Shown here: positions 45,710-57,130 of the stretch, piece by piece
Layout of the letters: the number at the start of each line of letters is the position of its first letter
Position numbering within the stretch: the first letter of the stretch is position 1
NCBI GenBank assembly: GCA_949752735.1
Contig: OX457047.1
Coordinates: forward strand, 15,548,922-15,612,921
Reading direction: 5' to 3'
Length of the DNA: 64,000 bases
Source: Lumbricus terrestris
Lineage: Eukaryota; Annelida; Clitellata; Crassiclitellata; Lumbricidae
Notes under the pieces: model-generated
Databases searched by the model: none
Told to the model about the DNA's origin: nothing
What the model saw: the letters and a program-made list of their open reading frames with translations, nothing else
Position numbers and translations under genes: made by a program

Positions 45710-46454
45710 GATCAACAAAAGAGACACTTATGGGTGAGCAACTTGTCCAAGGTCGCTACACAGAGTGGCTAGAAGTGGATTCGAAGTTGGAACATTCAGG
45801 CTCCAATGCACTGAACGCCACCATTACATCACCATTTACATTACATCACCATTTACACATTTACATTACATCACCGCGCCTTACTGAGACGAAAATAAAG
45901 TTAATGAAAATAGTTTTAGACAGTAGGCTACATAATCAAATATTGCGGTAGGCCAAAAAAACCCCGGAAAAACGAGACGAAAAATGAACGGGATTTTTAA
46001 AGAAGAATAAAAAAACGATTTTTTACAACAATTATGCAAATGCATCATACACGTGCATAGAGTCTAGAAGATTCCCCACGGAGAATATAACCCGAATATT
46101 GCCCGACATCTCCTCGATCCCCCATTTTCCCTGCAGCTAAATCGCCCCCCTCTGGCATCTCGGTATGCTAGACCTACAGCCGTACACTGATGCAAGCGTC
46201 CATGATATAGTGACACGTGCGTGCATGCAGCCGATTATAGAGATAGATAAATGCGATCATATGTCCATCTTAAAAGAATTTTGCTGCTGTGACTCGGAGC
46301 CAAATAGTTTTCTTCGGTCATTCCTAGAATAGCTACAGAGGGTAAATTAAAGGTGTGGTTATAGGAGAGCGACAGCTTCGTCAGAACACATCCAGATCCT
46401 TTACCTTTCCTTCCTCCCTCATACGCCTATTATATGCACCGGCTATCCCCTTTC
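45710..46454. other. Non-coding DNA with a possible SINE trace
   Basis: 45730-45790 reads GTGAGCAACTTGTCCAAGGTC...AGTGGATTCGAA, like the CTTGCCCAAGGTCA core shared by L2/MIR-type retroposons of other animals. The similarity is judged by eye. Nothing else was seen. Confidence 0.35.
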
Positions 46455-46930
46455 CTCCTCCTCCTCCTCCTCCTCCTCCTCCTCCTCCTCCTTTACCTCC
46501 TCCTCCTCCTCTTCCTCCTCCTTTACCTCCTCCTTCTCCTCTTCCTCCTCCTTTACCTCCTCCTCCTCCTTCTCCTCCTCTTCCTCCTCCTTTACCTCCT
46601 CCTCCTCCTTCTCCTCCTCTTCCTCCTCCTTTACCTCATCGTCCTTCTCCTCCTCCTTCTCCTCCTCTTCCTCCTCCTTTACCTCATCCTCCTTCTCTTC
46701 CTCGTCGTCCTTCTCCTCCCCATCCTCCTCCTTCTTGTCCTCCTCGTCGTCCTCCTACTCGTCCTCCTACTCGTCCTCCTACTCGTCCTCTTCCTCCTTC
46801 TTCTCCTCCGTCTCCTCTTTTACCTCCTCGCCCTCCTCCTCGTCCTCCTCCTTCTCCTTCTCCTTCTCCTCCTCCTTTTCCTCGTCCTCCTCCTCCTTTT
46901 CCTCGTCCTCCTCCTCCTCGTCGTCGTCCT
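46455..46930 (+). repeat. Polypyrimidine (CTC)n tract
   Basis: About 475 bases built of CTCCTC, CTTCCTCCTCCTTTAC and CTCGTC units. A 27-30-bp higher-order unit (CTCCTCCTCTTCCTCCTCCTTTAC, given in part: CTTCCTCCTCCTTTACCTC) repeats six times between 46485 and 46690. Frames across it are artefacts. Confidence 0.95.
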
Positions 46931-47051
46931 CCTCATCCTGCAGCCTCTCCACCCAACCGCTTCTTCCTTCCTCCCTCTCTCCCGCCTCCCGCTCATGACG
47001 CAAGTTCGTACGCCTATGACGTCTCCAACTCAAGCGCCAGTTAGTGCCTTT

Positions 47052-47100
47052 GTATATATATATATATATATATATCTGTCACCTATATATATATATATAC
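47052..47100. repeat. (TA)n microsatellite, interrupted
   Basis: Two TA runs separated by CTGTCACC. Confidence 0.9.
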
Positions 47101-47294
47101 GTAAATAATTGAAAGCAGAGACAGGTGCCCGTCGTTGTCATAATATTATTATATCGACTAAAGGCGCGAAAGATATTATACATGCGTTTAGTCGTCGCCC
47201 TTATATTACACAGACATGGTTTCTCTGACTTAGGCTATTCATACGCTGAGCAAAGTGAAAAAATGAACACAAACACACGCATAATATATATATA

Positions 47295-48389
47295 CACCGT
47301 GGTTCAAAAAAGTAAGCCAAATTGTTTTGTATATATCTCTAATACCTGATGACATATTACACTAAAGTTTTCCAAGTATTTAGAGAATTGGACCAAGAAT
47401 ACGATTCCAAAATTTTATGAGATAAAGTTGAACGGATAAAAAGATATGAATCTTTCAACTTCATATGCCGAAATTTCAGTTTACAAGGAATTCTCTGTTA
47501 CATTCAATCAAATGTAAGTCATACTGTTTTTCATTATCTTTATGGCATGATAATTAAGCGCTGGCACCATTGGGCAACAGCATGCATCGTCGATTATCCT
47601 CTGGTCCAGGCCATCCCACACTTCCAACAAGCGTTGCTTCAGATCGTTTATATCATGGATTGTTGTCTGGTAGACTCGGTCTTGCATCACGCTCCACACT
47701 TTATAGTCGACAGGATTCAAATCTGGGCTGTTCGGAGGTCATAATGTGGGAGAAATGAAGTCTGGCGTCTCTCTTGTCAGCATTTCGAAGGATTCCTTGG
47801 CTCTGTAGGCTGGGGCACCGTCCTGTTGAAAAAAGCAGCCTTCTGGGGCTAGATTTCTGATTACATTTAGAAGATGTTGTGACAGCAGAACGTCGCGATA
47901 ATAGGTTCCATTAATTTTTACTCCAGGATCAATGAAGACTAAATGGGAACGACCAAGAGCCGAAACCGCAACGGACACCATAACAGACTTGCTGAAAACT
48001 GATATTTCGGGAGATGAAGTTGAAATATCCATATATTTCTATCCGTTAAAATTTATGACATGATATTTTGGAATCCTATTCTTGGTTCAATTATCTAAAT
48101 ATTGGGAAAATTTCAGTATGATTAATCATCAGACATTAGAGATGTAAGAAAAGCAGTTTGGCTTACATTTTATTGAATATAACAGAAAACTGCTTGTAAA
48201 CTGAAATTTCGGCATATGAAGTAGAAAGATTCATATCTTTTTATCCGTTCAACTTTATCTCATGAAATTTTGGAATCGTATTCTTGGTCCAATTCTCTAA
48301 ATATTTGAAAGGAAAATTTTAGCGTGATACGTCATCAGGTATTAGAGATAGACGCAAAACAATTTGGCCTACATTTTTGAACCACGGTG
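47295..48389 (-). mobile_element. Tc1/mariner element, DD37D type, defective
   Basis: Ends CACCGTGGTTCAAAAAAGTA and TTTTTGAACCACGGTG with TA on both sides. The TIRs extend about 190 bp. At the right end the inverted repeat occurs twice (48040-48180 diverged, 48195-48389 close to the left end), as if two related elements or ends were fused. The interior encodes part of a transposase on the minus strand. Confidence 0.88.
47508..48032 (-). pseudogene. Tc1/mariner (DD37D) transposase fragment
   Basis: DDE/D transposase that would cut and paste TA-flanked elements. The minus-strand frame runs SALGRSHLVFIDPGVKINGT, YYRDVLLSQHLL, GCFFQQDGAPAYRAK, then a TGA in place of a Trp codon (about 47737), then PPNSPDLNPVDYKVWS to IIDDACCC. 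The second catalytic Asp is in QQDGAPAY and the third in NPVD. Counting through the stop gives 37 intervening residues, the maT-like DD37D spacing. The DNA-binding domain and the first Asp are lost upstream. It is non-functional because of truncation and the nonsense codon. Confidence 0.85.
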
Positions 48390-48655
48390 TATATCTAGTC
48401 TACGTGTATACCAGCACGCAGACGTGCAAAGAAATCCACACAAATATATTAGATGTTCATTTAGTGGGCCTATGTTTAACAATGGAAATTATATTTTAGC
48501 GTGTGTGGTATAGGCTACTGTCTTGCACACAGTAAATCATATTGAAAGCGTTTCTCTCTATAGTAACCATCCTTTATATATCAGAGGTGGAGAAGGATTC
48601 GCCTCAGACTTTGCCGACTAAGGACCTTGGGCTTAAGGAGTTCCAAAGCTATACC

Positions 48656-48990
48656 CAAGGGCGGATACAGAAATTTTCGATGAGGGGGAGCGCCAAAATT
48701 TAGGGTCTTGGTCCAGGAAACAGGGAAAAAATTTCGTCTGGGTCGCCGAAAAATCTGACGACCTTTTTTTTAGTCACCAGCCTCGAATTTCACAAAAAGA
48801 TACCTTTTCCATGATGACCTTTTTTTAGTCATCAACCTCGAAACTGAAAACTGATACGGGGGACGGACATACGGAACTACTCACGGGGGAGGGGGTCACG
48901 TCAACTTTTCTGGCCAGAATAGTTGGTGAAAAACAAAGAAATTTCTAAATTGGGGGCATGACCTTTTTGACTCCCCTGGATCCGCCTCTG
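48656..48990. mobile_element. hAT-type MITE
   Basis: 335 bp, ends CAAGGGCGGATACAG and TGGATCCGCCTCTG, perfect GCTATACC duplications (48648-48655 and 48991-48998). Two GATGACC-T(n)-AGTCATC motifs lie inside. Confidence 0.93.
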
Positions 48991-48998
48991 GCTATACC

Positions 48999-49315
48999 TC
49001 CGTCCATTTTGGAGAATATAGGATTTCTAATTCTGTGTGGGACCGAAACGTCTATCAAACTATACATAATATTTTAGAGAACAGACAAAGTGTAGCCTAA
49101 ATAGAATAAATCGATTTGCAATAAAATCTTCAATGAATCATTTATTGAAATTCTCGCTGAAAATATTGAGATTTGTAACTGCATACTTTAAAGAGCATTC
49201 CTTGTGACCTTCAGGAGCATCTATGAAAAAGATACATGCAGAGTAAATAATTTTTTAAAAAGAACTAGTTCATAATGGGGAGAACTGTATGTATACAGAG
49301 TGGATGGAGAAATGA
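48999..49315. other. Non-coding DNA, nothing recognised
   Basis: AT-rich, no feature. Confidence 0.5.
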
Positions 49316-49834
<519 letters not shown>

Positions 49835-50025
49835 ACGAAGTAGGCTAGGTAGGCGGTTGTGCGAATATAACTCCTCTATCCCTGTTGCCTACATGTATAT
49901 GCTTACAATCCGATTCTGCATGATGCAGGTGTATCAATGACGTCATTTGTCATTGACGACTCAATTGCACTCTGCACTGTGCTGCCGCCCTCTTGCGTCG
50001 GCTGCCGAGCGTCACGTCTTCGTCA

Positions 50026-50029
<4 letters not shown>

Positions 50030-50060
<31 letters not shown>

Positions 50061-50125
50061 TACATGGATGCAATGTCCATTATAGTTATATAAACAGTTA
50101 TTTATATATATATATATATTCATGT
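50030..50125. repeat. (TA)n microsatellites
   Basis: TA runs at 50030-50057 and 50103-50121. Confidence 0.9.
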
Positions 50126-50407
50126 AAATATCAGCTGTTATTTTGGTGCGGACATGTTCTCTTTTATTGCCTTTACATTTATGATCTACTTAAAATAGAC
50201 TGAAGCTTTTGTCGACCGTATAAACCTTGTCCTGTCGACAAGAAAGGTTGGGACAAAGCACAAGGTCAGGCTCGCTGACCATGCTAAACAAGATATCTAT
50301 ATAATATAAAATATATAATATATATGTATGTGTGTGTGCGCGCATTATATAATTTATGTCGCTTACGCTTAGTTAATGGGATAAGGACCTGCGTTAGAAA
50401 GCGTTAC

Positions 50408-50408
50408 C

Positions 50409-50443
<35 letters not shown>

Positions 50444-50580
50444 CGATCAATCATTCGATCACTCAATCAATCAATCAATCATTCGATCAATCATTCGATC
50501 ACTCAATCATTCAATCAATCATTCGATCAATCAATCAATCATTCATTCGATCAATCAATCAAGCAAGCAAGCAAGCAATC
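50408..50580. repeat. (AATC)n microsatellite
   Basis: AATC units with interspersed ATTCGATC variants and a terminal AAGC run. A slightly higher-order pattern repeats. Confidence 0.95.
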
Positions 50581-50727
50581 AGCCGTTTATTGACTTTAAA
50601 AGAGCAAGAATCTCAGGTAAACCTAGAAATGAAACAGAAAAAATTCTAGATTTATCTGCAGATGTCTTCATCAGGACAACCCTGAAGGACAAGAAAATCC
50701 GCTAATACAGAGCTGTGCCTTTTTCAG

Positions 50728-50823
50728 AGGATGAACAGTCGTCAAACATCGTACATGTATACAGATGTCAGAAGACCGGGCAACTCGCAGCAGACCGATT
50801 AATTATTGGGATGGATTTCTACG
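50728..50823 (+). CDS. Candidate internal exon, phase 1-1
   Basis: A strong acceptor (GCCTTTTTCAG) precedes and a donor-like ACG|GTAAAT follows a 96-base open segment encoding DEQSSNIVHVYRCQKTGQLA and ADRLIIGMDFY. The frame stays open past the donor to 50912, so it could also be a terminal exon. The codon mix looks coding and no family is recognised. Its phase is compatible with the exon at 59066 but not with 52971. It may belong to another gene or be chance. Confidence 0.3.
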
Positions 50824-51118
50824 GTAAATACAATACATATGGTCATAACCGCGCTTCTGAAGTAAATATATTAACTGACGTACAAAGAATGTCCTTACAG
50901 GACATGCGCTGATTCAGTGACATTTTTAAATGTGCAACACGACAAATAGTCTGCGCTACAATAATATTCTTTCTCTTTTAGTACAGACTGTTCTTGTGGC
51001 GGTCCATGGGGGAGGGGCGGCGCCAGAGTCGATGTGGTAATTGTTGCTTCTGAGAGCGTGGGGTAGGAGTGCCTTACCGGGTGAGGATTAAGGTAGTGCT
51101 GGTAATGATGGCTATGTT

Positions 51119-51225
51119 GCCATTGTCTTAGTGGTAGTGTTGGTGGCGGCGGCGGGGGCGGCGGTGATGGTAGTGGTGGTGATGGTAGTGGTGGTGGTGG
51201 TGGTGATGGTAGTGGTGGTGGTATT
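51119..51225. repeat. (GGTGGTGAT)n-type repeat
   Basis: Degenerate GGT/GAT/AGT triplets, 107 bases. Confidence 0.85.
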
Positions 51226-51417
51226 GGGTTGAGAATACTGTTCTTGATTCATAGTAAATCAAGTAATTTCTATGGTGCGTCTGTTAGACCATAATATTAT
51301 TAAAGTCTAATCTGCTTTAACATGCAGAGCTTTATTAAAGTAGCAGGATGCTGTCGTCACATCATCATTGTGTTTCTTATCGCGTGATCATCAGACATCA
51401 ATCACTACCGTAGAACA

Positions 51418-51600
51418 GGCTCCTCCTCCTCCTACTCTTCCTCCTCCTCCTTCTTCTCCTCCTCCTTCTCCTCCTCCTTCTCCTCCTTCTCCTCTTCCTC
51501 AGTCCCTCCTTCTCCTCCTTCTCCTTCTTCTTCTCCTCCTCCTCCTCCTCCTTCTCCTCCTTCTACTACTCCTCCTCCTCTTTCTCCTCCTCTTCGTCAT
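51418..51600 (+). repeat. Polypyrimidine (CTC)n tract
   Basis: About 180 bases of CTC/CTT triplets. This is the third such tract in the window, with all in plus orientation. Confidence 0.95.
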
Positions 51601-52615
51601 CGTCATCAACTATTCAGCCTAACACCGTTTTCCTCAGCGGACTATAATAACCCTAAGTAGGCCTTCAGTAACTGTCGCATAATCATTAATCAACAGGAAA
51701 CACTCTGTCTGCCTCTGTCTCTGTCTCTGCCTTTGGTTGCGTCTTCGTCTCTCTCGTTTTCTCTGTCTCTCTCTCTTTAACTGTGTGACTCATTTTTAAG
51801 TTATCTGTCTGCACGTAAGTGACTTTGAAACCTCATCTCTAAATTCCACACCGCATTCGAAAAAGCTAAGAGGAACAACTCCTTACGAACAAATGCATTT
51901 GATACAATACAACGTCTATACACAACGGGCGCAGTTTAAGACAACTGTACAGTTGAAAGGATCTCTAAAGGCAACAGCTGTCCATATATATATATAATAT
52001 ATATATATTATATACAGCTGTTACTTGGTCATCTGATATCACGTGTAATCGTGATCCTAGTGCTGCTTCAGGTCAGAGAGGCTATCCAAAGATACCAAGA
52101 TAGTAGCAAAACCAGATTGCCCCACGCACCCCAGACAGAGCGAAATTGGTTGCTTTATGGTTCAGAGAAAAGTTGGGAGTCGGAGGTATGGATCGATGGA
52201 ACAGAGCATAGCTTATAAGTGGCTTACAACTAGACACCTACAGTATACAAGTGACCAGACAGAACCTTAATAACCGGTTCATGCATGCTATCCTTGTGTA
52301 TCCTGTATACACGCACGCGCATACAATTATTGATGCTTAGTTAGCCTACTTGTGAAGCGGACTAGCTCATTATTTGCATTTAGATTTGACCAATTTATTT
52401 ATAATAAATACATATTTATATATAAATATTTATATAAATAATATATAATATATAATATATAAATATATTTATTTATCTATTTATCTTTGCTTAGATTATG
52501 TTTATCGAATTATCGTCAGCAGAGAAGTATATCTGGCTGTATACGTATAGAGCCCGTTCATCTTCGTACCACAATGTATTCTACACACTTGGTATTGCCC
52601 TACACCAATGCTTGG
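51601..52615. other. Non-coding DNA, one open stretch of doubtful meaning
   Basis: 52035-52220 is open in two frames after an acceptor-like GTGCTGCTTCAG (52076), but the phases and donor are unconvincing. TA-rich runs at 51985-52015 and 52395-52480. Confidence 0.4.
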
Positions 52616-52619
52616 TATT

Positions 52620-52757
52620 GCTGTAGGCTCTGTCTCTCTGTCTCTGTCTGTCTGTCTCTCCCTCCCTCTGTCTGAGTGTCTGTCTGTCAAGTCTGTCTCC
52701 CTCCCTCCCTCTCTCTCTGTCTGTCTGTGACAGTCTGTCTGTCTCTCTCTCTCTGGG
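52620..52757. repeat. (CTGT)n/(CT)n microsatellite
   Basis: Degenerate TGTCTGTC and CTCTCTCC units. Confidence 0.9.
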
Positions 52758-52970
52758 TGGTGCAGTGGCTGCTAATGAGACTCATGGCCTTCTATAGGGT
52801 GTTTCGACATAGATTTGACTTAAAATATTTATGTTACCGGATCTAACTTATGTATGTAGGTCGCTACATCCAACAACTATGTCTCACAAAGACCAATGAT
52901 GACAAGTCATCGGACAACCAAACATCAGCATCAACTATTTTCTTTCTCTCGTTGTTGCTGTTTGCTGCAG

Positions 52971-53072
52971 CGTCTATACTCCCCGCAGCGGTCTAACCAT
53001 CACATCAACCGTCAGCCAAAGTGACGGTATACGACTTAAACTTATTCGCCGATCGTCACACCAACATATATG
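52971..53072 (+). CDS. Candidate internal exon, phase 2-2
   Basis: Excellent splice signals: a pyrimidine-rich tract and TTTGCTGCAG before, ATG|GTAAGT after. The 102-base segment is open in only one frame, giving VYTPRSGLTITSTVSQSDGI and RLKLIRRSSHQHI. No domain is recognised. No neighbour exon with the matching phase was identified, so its gene is unknown. It lies 3.5 kb upstream of the membrane-protein exons on the same strand. Confidence 0.4.
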
Positions 53073-53335
53073 GTAAGTTGATTTAGTTTTTATCATAACG
53101 GTGAAAGAAAGAAATTCGCTTGGTTCACCGTGTGCGTGCGTGTGTGTGTGTGTGTGCGTGTGTTTGTAAATGTGTGTTTGTTTGTGGGTGGGCGGGCTTG
53201 AGCCCATCGGTAGAGAATTTCTATAGTATTTGTCTACGTTGTTTGCTAACTGACAAAATTCGAGTACCTAATGACAGTCGCCCTCTCATAGGCGTACGAG
53301 AATTCTCTCATTCTTGAGAATTCTCTCAAGCACTA
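53073..53335. other. Intergenic or intronic, with a (TG)n run
   Basis: TGTGTGTGCG run at 53130-53190. The perfect 13-base GAGAATTCTCTCA-type motif is repeated at 53299-53328. Confidence 0.5.
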
Positions 53336-53339
53336 CTAG

Positions 53340-53640
53340 AGTCCGAGCACGTCGCTTTCTCTAACCGCACCAAAAAGAACTCATCATAAGCAACACCACT
53401 GGAATTCTTCCCACAGGTCCTTCACTTGGAATTGAAAACACTGCGTTTTCAAGAATCTTATCCCGATTTCTTCACTTCCTCTTACCGCCCTCACCGTCTC
53501 AACTTTAAGCACCAACAGTCTTAGTCGCCTGTCTCTGACTACCTGCTTGACTCTCTGCAGGATTGAACTCTTGCTATTGATTTTTTTTAATCGAGCGCTT
53601 GTGTATCAGCTAGTTCCATTTTGGGGCGATGTAGAAAGCT
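53340..53640 (+). repeat. LINE 3'-end family B, copy 1
   Basis: Shares the series TCCTTCACTTGGAATT...AAAACACTG, TTCACTTCC, CTCACCGTCTCAACT and a closing TCAGCTAGTTCC...GATGTAGAAAG with 54880-55180 and 56040-56300. Segments resemble the degenerate C-terminus of a LINE ORF (FHSKLKT-like) plus 3' UTR. Confidence 0.6.
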
Positions 53641-54879
53641 CTAATTTACAACCACGAATTCTCAGGAATCTTGTCTTGCATTAGGTTGGATGTGAGGTCA
53701 TGAAATGCAATTGCCACATACATGAAGTTGCAAAGCAAGTCTTGACATTAAGAATTGAATGTCGCAAATATATTGGTCCGGTTGTAGACCAAACATCTTG
53801 ACCAGGCTTTTTTCTTTAATTAGCAGCAATTCAGCCATTGCCGCTAAAGGGCATCTCGACTGAGCAAAACAATTGCAATCATTAGTGGGGGAGGGGTGGG
53901 GGAGGGGATGTCACATGCACGCGCCCTACATCCGCGAGGGAAACGCTATCCGCATGGCTAGTAGGCAGTAGCATAGCCAGAAAATATTATGGGATTTCCA
54001 TATTGGGGAAATTTCCAATAGATCTGGTCGCAAAATGCACGGCAGTACCCTGCACTAGTTAAAAAATGTTGGAAATTACACAATTGGGGGTTTAAATGCG
54101 CTCGTGGGCAATTGCGCATTAGACCCACTCGGGCGTATCCGGCGCTTTTGCGTCTATAGCCTAGGTAGCGTCTTAGAACTATTCAACGATGCGGTTAAGT
54201 GTATGGATGGCTTGGTTTTGCAATGGTGGTGTTTGCCCTATAGTTTTGCAGGCCTGTATTTTTTCGCATAAAAGGGTTCACGTTTTCTAAAGCATATCGC
54301 TTAGATCTTGGTCAACGTTTCCGTGTTTTGCAATGGAGATGTGGCTGCAATTGATGGCTGTGTTCAATGCGTTGCTTCATCTATACGGTAGTTGACCAAT
54401 TATATATATATATATATATATATATTTATTCGAGATGACATCATCGCTGTACAACGTGTCACTTGCTCAGTCGCTACAATAATCTTTCGGTTTTGCAACA
54501 GTTCTGCGGCTACAAGTTTCTATACGTTTTCCTCTCTGCCTATTTAATTATCAATATCTTGATTTGAAAATCGCCATATTATTATGTCGACCTTGATCTA
54601 TCAGTAGCATACGCATAATCACGGATCATGCGATTACAGGTTCTACTCCCTCCAGTTAGTTAGGAGCATGTTGTTTGCTCACATAATGCCTTTGTCACGA
54701 ATCGATTTAATTGTCTGATGGAATAAATGACAATCTAGAGACTAGAGATGTTTTGATCCCATCGGGTTCAGGACAGAAAGACGTTGAGAGTTTGGAATCG
54801 TTGATTTCCGATTCAAGTAGGCTACTTAGTAAAGAATAAGAACGCCTTCCCAGCTTTTCATACGAAATTTGGGAATAGT
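53641..54879. other. Non-coding DNA with a (TA)n run
   Basis: (TA)n at 54400-54426. A G-rich run GGGGGAGGGGTGGGGGAGGGG lies at 53886-53907. No gene was recognised. Confidence 0.5.
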
Positions 54880-55180
54880 CTATACGAACTCACCAAAACT
54901 CCACCTCGCGCTATATCCACACAAGTCTTTCACTCGAAATTCAAAACACTGCTTTTCACATGCAGATCCTATCATATGGATTCTTCCACTTCACCTGCCT
55001 CCCACGCCATTTCAACTCTAAACAACCTCCTCCATAGATGTCTCTCTAACTCCTCGCCTGACTCTCCGGATCTTGACCCCTGCATGTCGGCTTTGTTTTG
55101 ATTGAACGCCTGTGAATAAGCTGGTTCCCGTGACTTGATTTTTGTGGACACTGTAGAAATTCCGAGTTTACGATTGCGAT
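54880..55180 (+). repeat. LINE 3'-end family B, copy 2
   Basis: CTTTCACTCGAAATTCAAAAC, TCACCTGCCTCCCACGCC, CTAACTCCTCGCCTGACTC, TCTTGACCCCTGC, AATAAGCTGGTTCCCG, TGTAGAAATTCCGAGTTTACG. It ends in a short (GATT) tail. Confidence 0.7.
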
Positions 55181-55184
55181 TACT

Positions 55185-55280
55185 TTGCTGTGGATCTTTG
55201 CCTTGGACGAATTGCCAGTGCCAGTCCCAAGCCTGGATAAAGGAGGAGGGCGACACCAATCATCTTTGATACGGCGGTGT
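55185..55280 (-). repeat. Dispersed repeat (CCTGGATAAAGGAGGAGGGC family), copy 1
   Basis: Inverted copies lie at 57030-57130 and, in part, at 57250-57300. On the coding-like strand all give ALLLYPGLGLAL. It is probably another retroposon 3' end. Confidence 0.65.
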
Positions 55281-56039
55281 CGTTAAACGTGTAACAAGCT
55301 TTGGGCGAATTGTAATTGTGAGTCAAAGGTAACCGGAGATCACAGAGCTTTCTTGTGACCTGTAATTTGAGAATGCACATCCTGCTGCGTCACAGGCAAG
55401 TGCAAGTGCTAGTCAAAATGATATGATGCTGAGTCATCGCAAAAATCAAGTCATTGTTCCGTTGCTATTCTGCCATTCGTTGTTGAATAGCAGAAACAAT
55501 GGCCAAAAAAGAACAGGGTAAACAATAGATTGCAAATTAATTAGCCCTGAATATTCTACAATAATCATCACAGTGTCTGTCACTCAAAAACTCCCACTCG
55601 CGCCATTCTATTACCTCTCATGAGTCCAATAGATGCCATTCCTCCGTGTAGTAGCATTTCGGTAACATATTTTTAATAGGCGTCTTTGTAGTTTCAGTGC
55701 CAATTATTGTAGGCCTACTGTTATGATTGTTATCGATTGCAGAACTATTGCTAGACCCGACAGTTAAAAAATTTGGATGAATGAAGAGACTTTTCGCTTT
55801 CAATTGAGACAGTGTGACTTTATTTCGCGTCTTTGGTACAGAAGCAGAACCGGAAATATCCACAGTTTTTATTACAAAAAGAGTTAGAGGTCTACCTTCA
55901 GGAACCGAAGTTCCTGAAGAGTTTGACACATGGGTCTACTAGTAAGGTCAAAAGGTCAAAGAATGTAGAGAATAATAGAAACGTTTTGCCAGTTTTCGTT
56001 TTCTCAATGTAGGCCTACTGCCAAAACTTTACCTCTAGC
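55281..56039. other. Non-coding DNA, nothing recognised
   Basis: A 103-codon minus frame (55618-55929) has no motif. Confidence 0.45.
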
Positions 56040-56510
56040 TATTTATTATACCCAGAGGTCTTTCGCTCAAAACACAAAACATTGTTTTTTCACAGATCCT
56101 ATCCTGATTCTTTCACTTCCCCCTACCTCCCACGCCGTTTCAACTCTAGCCATCATCCACCATAACCATCTGTCTAACTCCTCGCCTAACTCTCCGGATC
56201 TTGACCCCTGCCTATCGACTTGTTTTTATTGGGCGTCTGTGAATAAACTGGTTCCCGCGATTTGTATTTTGTGGGCGCCGTAGAAGTTCCGAGTTTTCGA
56301 GTTACAATTTGCGATTTACAATTACGATTTACGATTTACGATTACGATTTACGATAAAATTATGCGACTACGATTACGAGTTACGATTTACGATTACAAT
56401 TTACGATTGCGATTTACGATTTAGAATTACGAGTTACTATTACGATTTACGATTTACAATTACAATTTACAATTACAATTTACGATTACGATTTACGATT
56501 GCCTTAGAAA
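56040..56510 (+). repeat. LINE 3'-end family B, copy 3, with expanded (ATTTACGATTACG)n tail
   Basis: Same series as copy 2 up to GTAGAAGTTCCGAGTTTTCG, then about 215 bases of degenerate GATTTAC/GATTACG units (56293-56505). The LINE tail has expanded into a minisatellite that ends 60 bases before the membrane-protein start codon. Confidence 0.8.
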
Positions 56511-56570
56511 GTGAACGAGACGTTCTGTCTGTTTATGTGTTAAAGATCTGAGTGATAATTGGAAGTGAGA

Positions 56571-56817
56571 ATGGAGAATTCGTCGACCTCTGTATTCAGA
56601 GAACTTCTCGGTTTCACCGGAAGTGACCGTTCTACAGACGACCGTGAAAGCGACACCTACGCTGCCGGAAGTACAACCGGTGAATGGATTCCATCCTCAC
56701 TTCCATCCCAGTCCGACTCTGCTTCCCACCTCTCTTCCGACTCCGCTTCCCAGTCCACTTCCGACTCCTTTTCCCACTCCTTCCTTCCATCGATCACTAC
56801 AGACGATTTCAGCGAAG
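56571..56817 (+). CDS. Single-pass membrane protein, coding exon 1
   Basis: The gene is not recognised. Four exons (56571-56817, 59066-59210, 61089-61158, 62276-62401) join in phase (1, 2, 0, 0) into a 196-codon open product. This first one starts at an ATG with an in-frame TAA 13-15 bases upstream and ends AGCGAAG|GTCAGG, a usable but not strong donor. It encodes residues 1-82 (MENSSTSVFRELLGFTGSDR onward), very rich in Ser/Thr/Asp and without a signal peptide. The joined protein would be an N-out, C-in membrane protein anchored by the helix in exon 2, with a Ser/Thr-rich, probably glycosylated outside part. The reading across the junction, TTDDFSE-VTTEDFRSN, is smooth. The chief doubt is whether this exon belongs to the others. 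Confidence 0.5.
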
Positions 56818-57029
56818 GTCAGGACCAACATACATGTAGCATCTCTCCAACAGTTATTCATATCAATCATCTATTAACTTTAAGAAATGTGTGCGTGACG
56901 TTGCACACGTCTCTATGATAGCGTTTGCAGAAACATGAGTTGGCCTATAATTATAGGCAACTGGTTAGGTTATGAACAGTTAATAATAATAATTTTAATA
57001 ATAATTTTTGTTTACCTTTATCGACATTA

Positions 57030-57130
57030 TGTGATAGCAAAGATCATTAGCATTGCCCTCCTCCTTTATCCAGGCTTGGGACTGGCACTGCAAGTGTGCG
57101 ATGATTCACTTCTATGGCGCCGGACTTAGA
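57030..57130 (+). repeat. Dispersed repeat (CCTGGATAAAGGAGGAGGGC family), copy 2
   Basis: Inverse of 55185-55280: ATTGCCCTCCTCCTTTATCC, AGGCTTGGGACTGGCACTG. It lies in the first intron of the membrane-protein gene. Confidence 0.65.

Noticed and set aside
46355..47108. Pro-rich and Leu-rich frames over 220 codons
   Set aside because: Same cause: a polypyrimidine microsatellite.
52077..52220. Possible exon after GTGCTGCTTCAG
   Set aside because: Open in two frames with a poor donor (GAG|GTATGG) and no matching neighbours in phase.
53960..54170. Possible further hAT element starting CAGTAGCATAGCCAG
   Set aside because: No matching inverted end or 8-bp duplication could be found.
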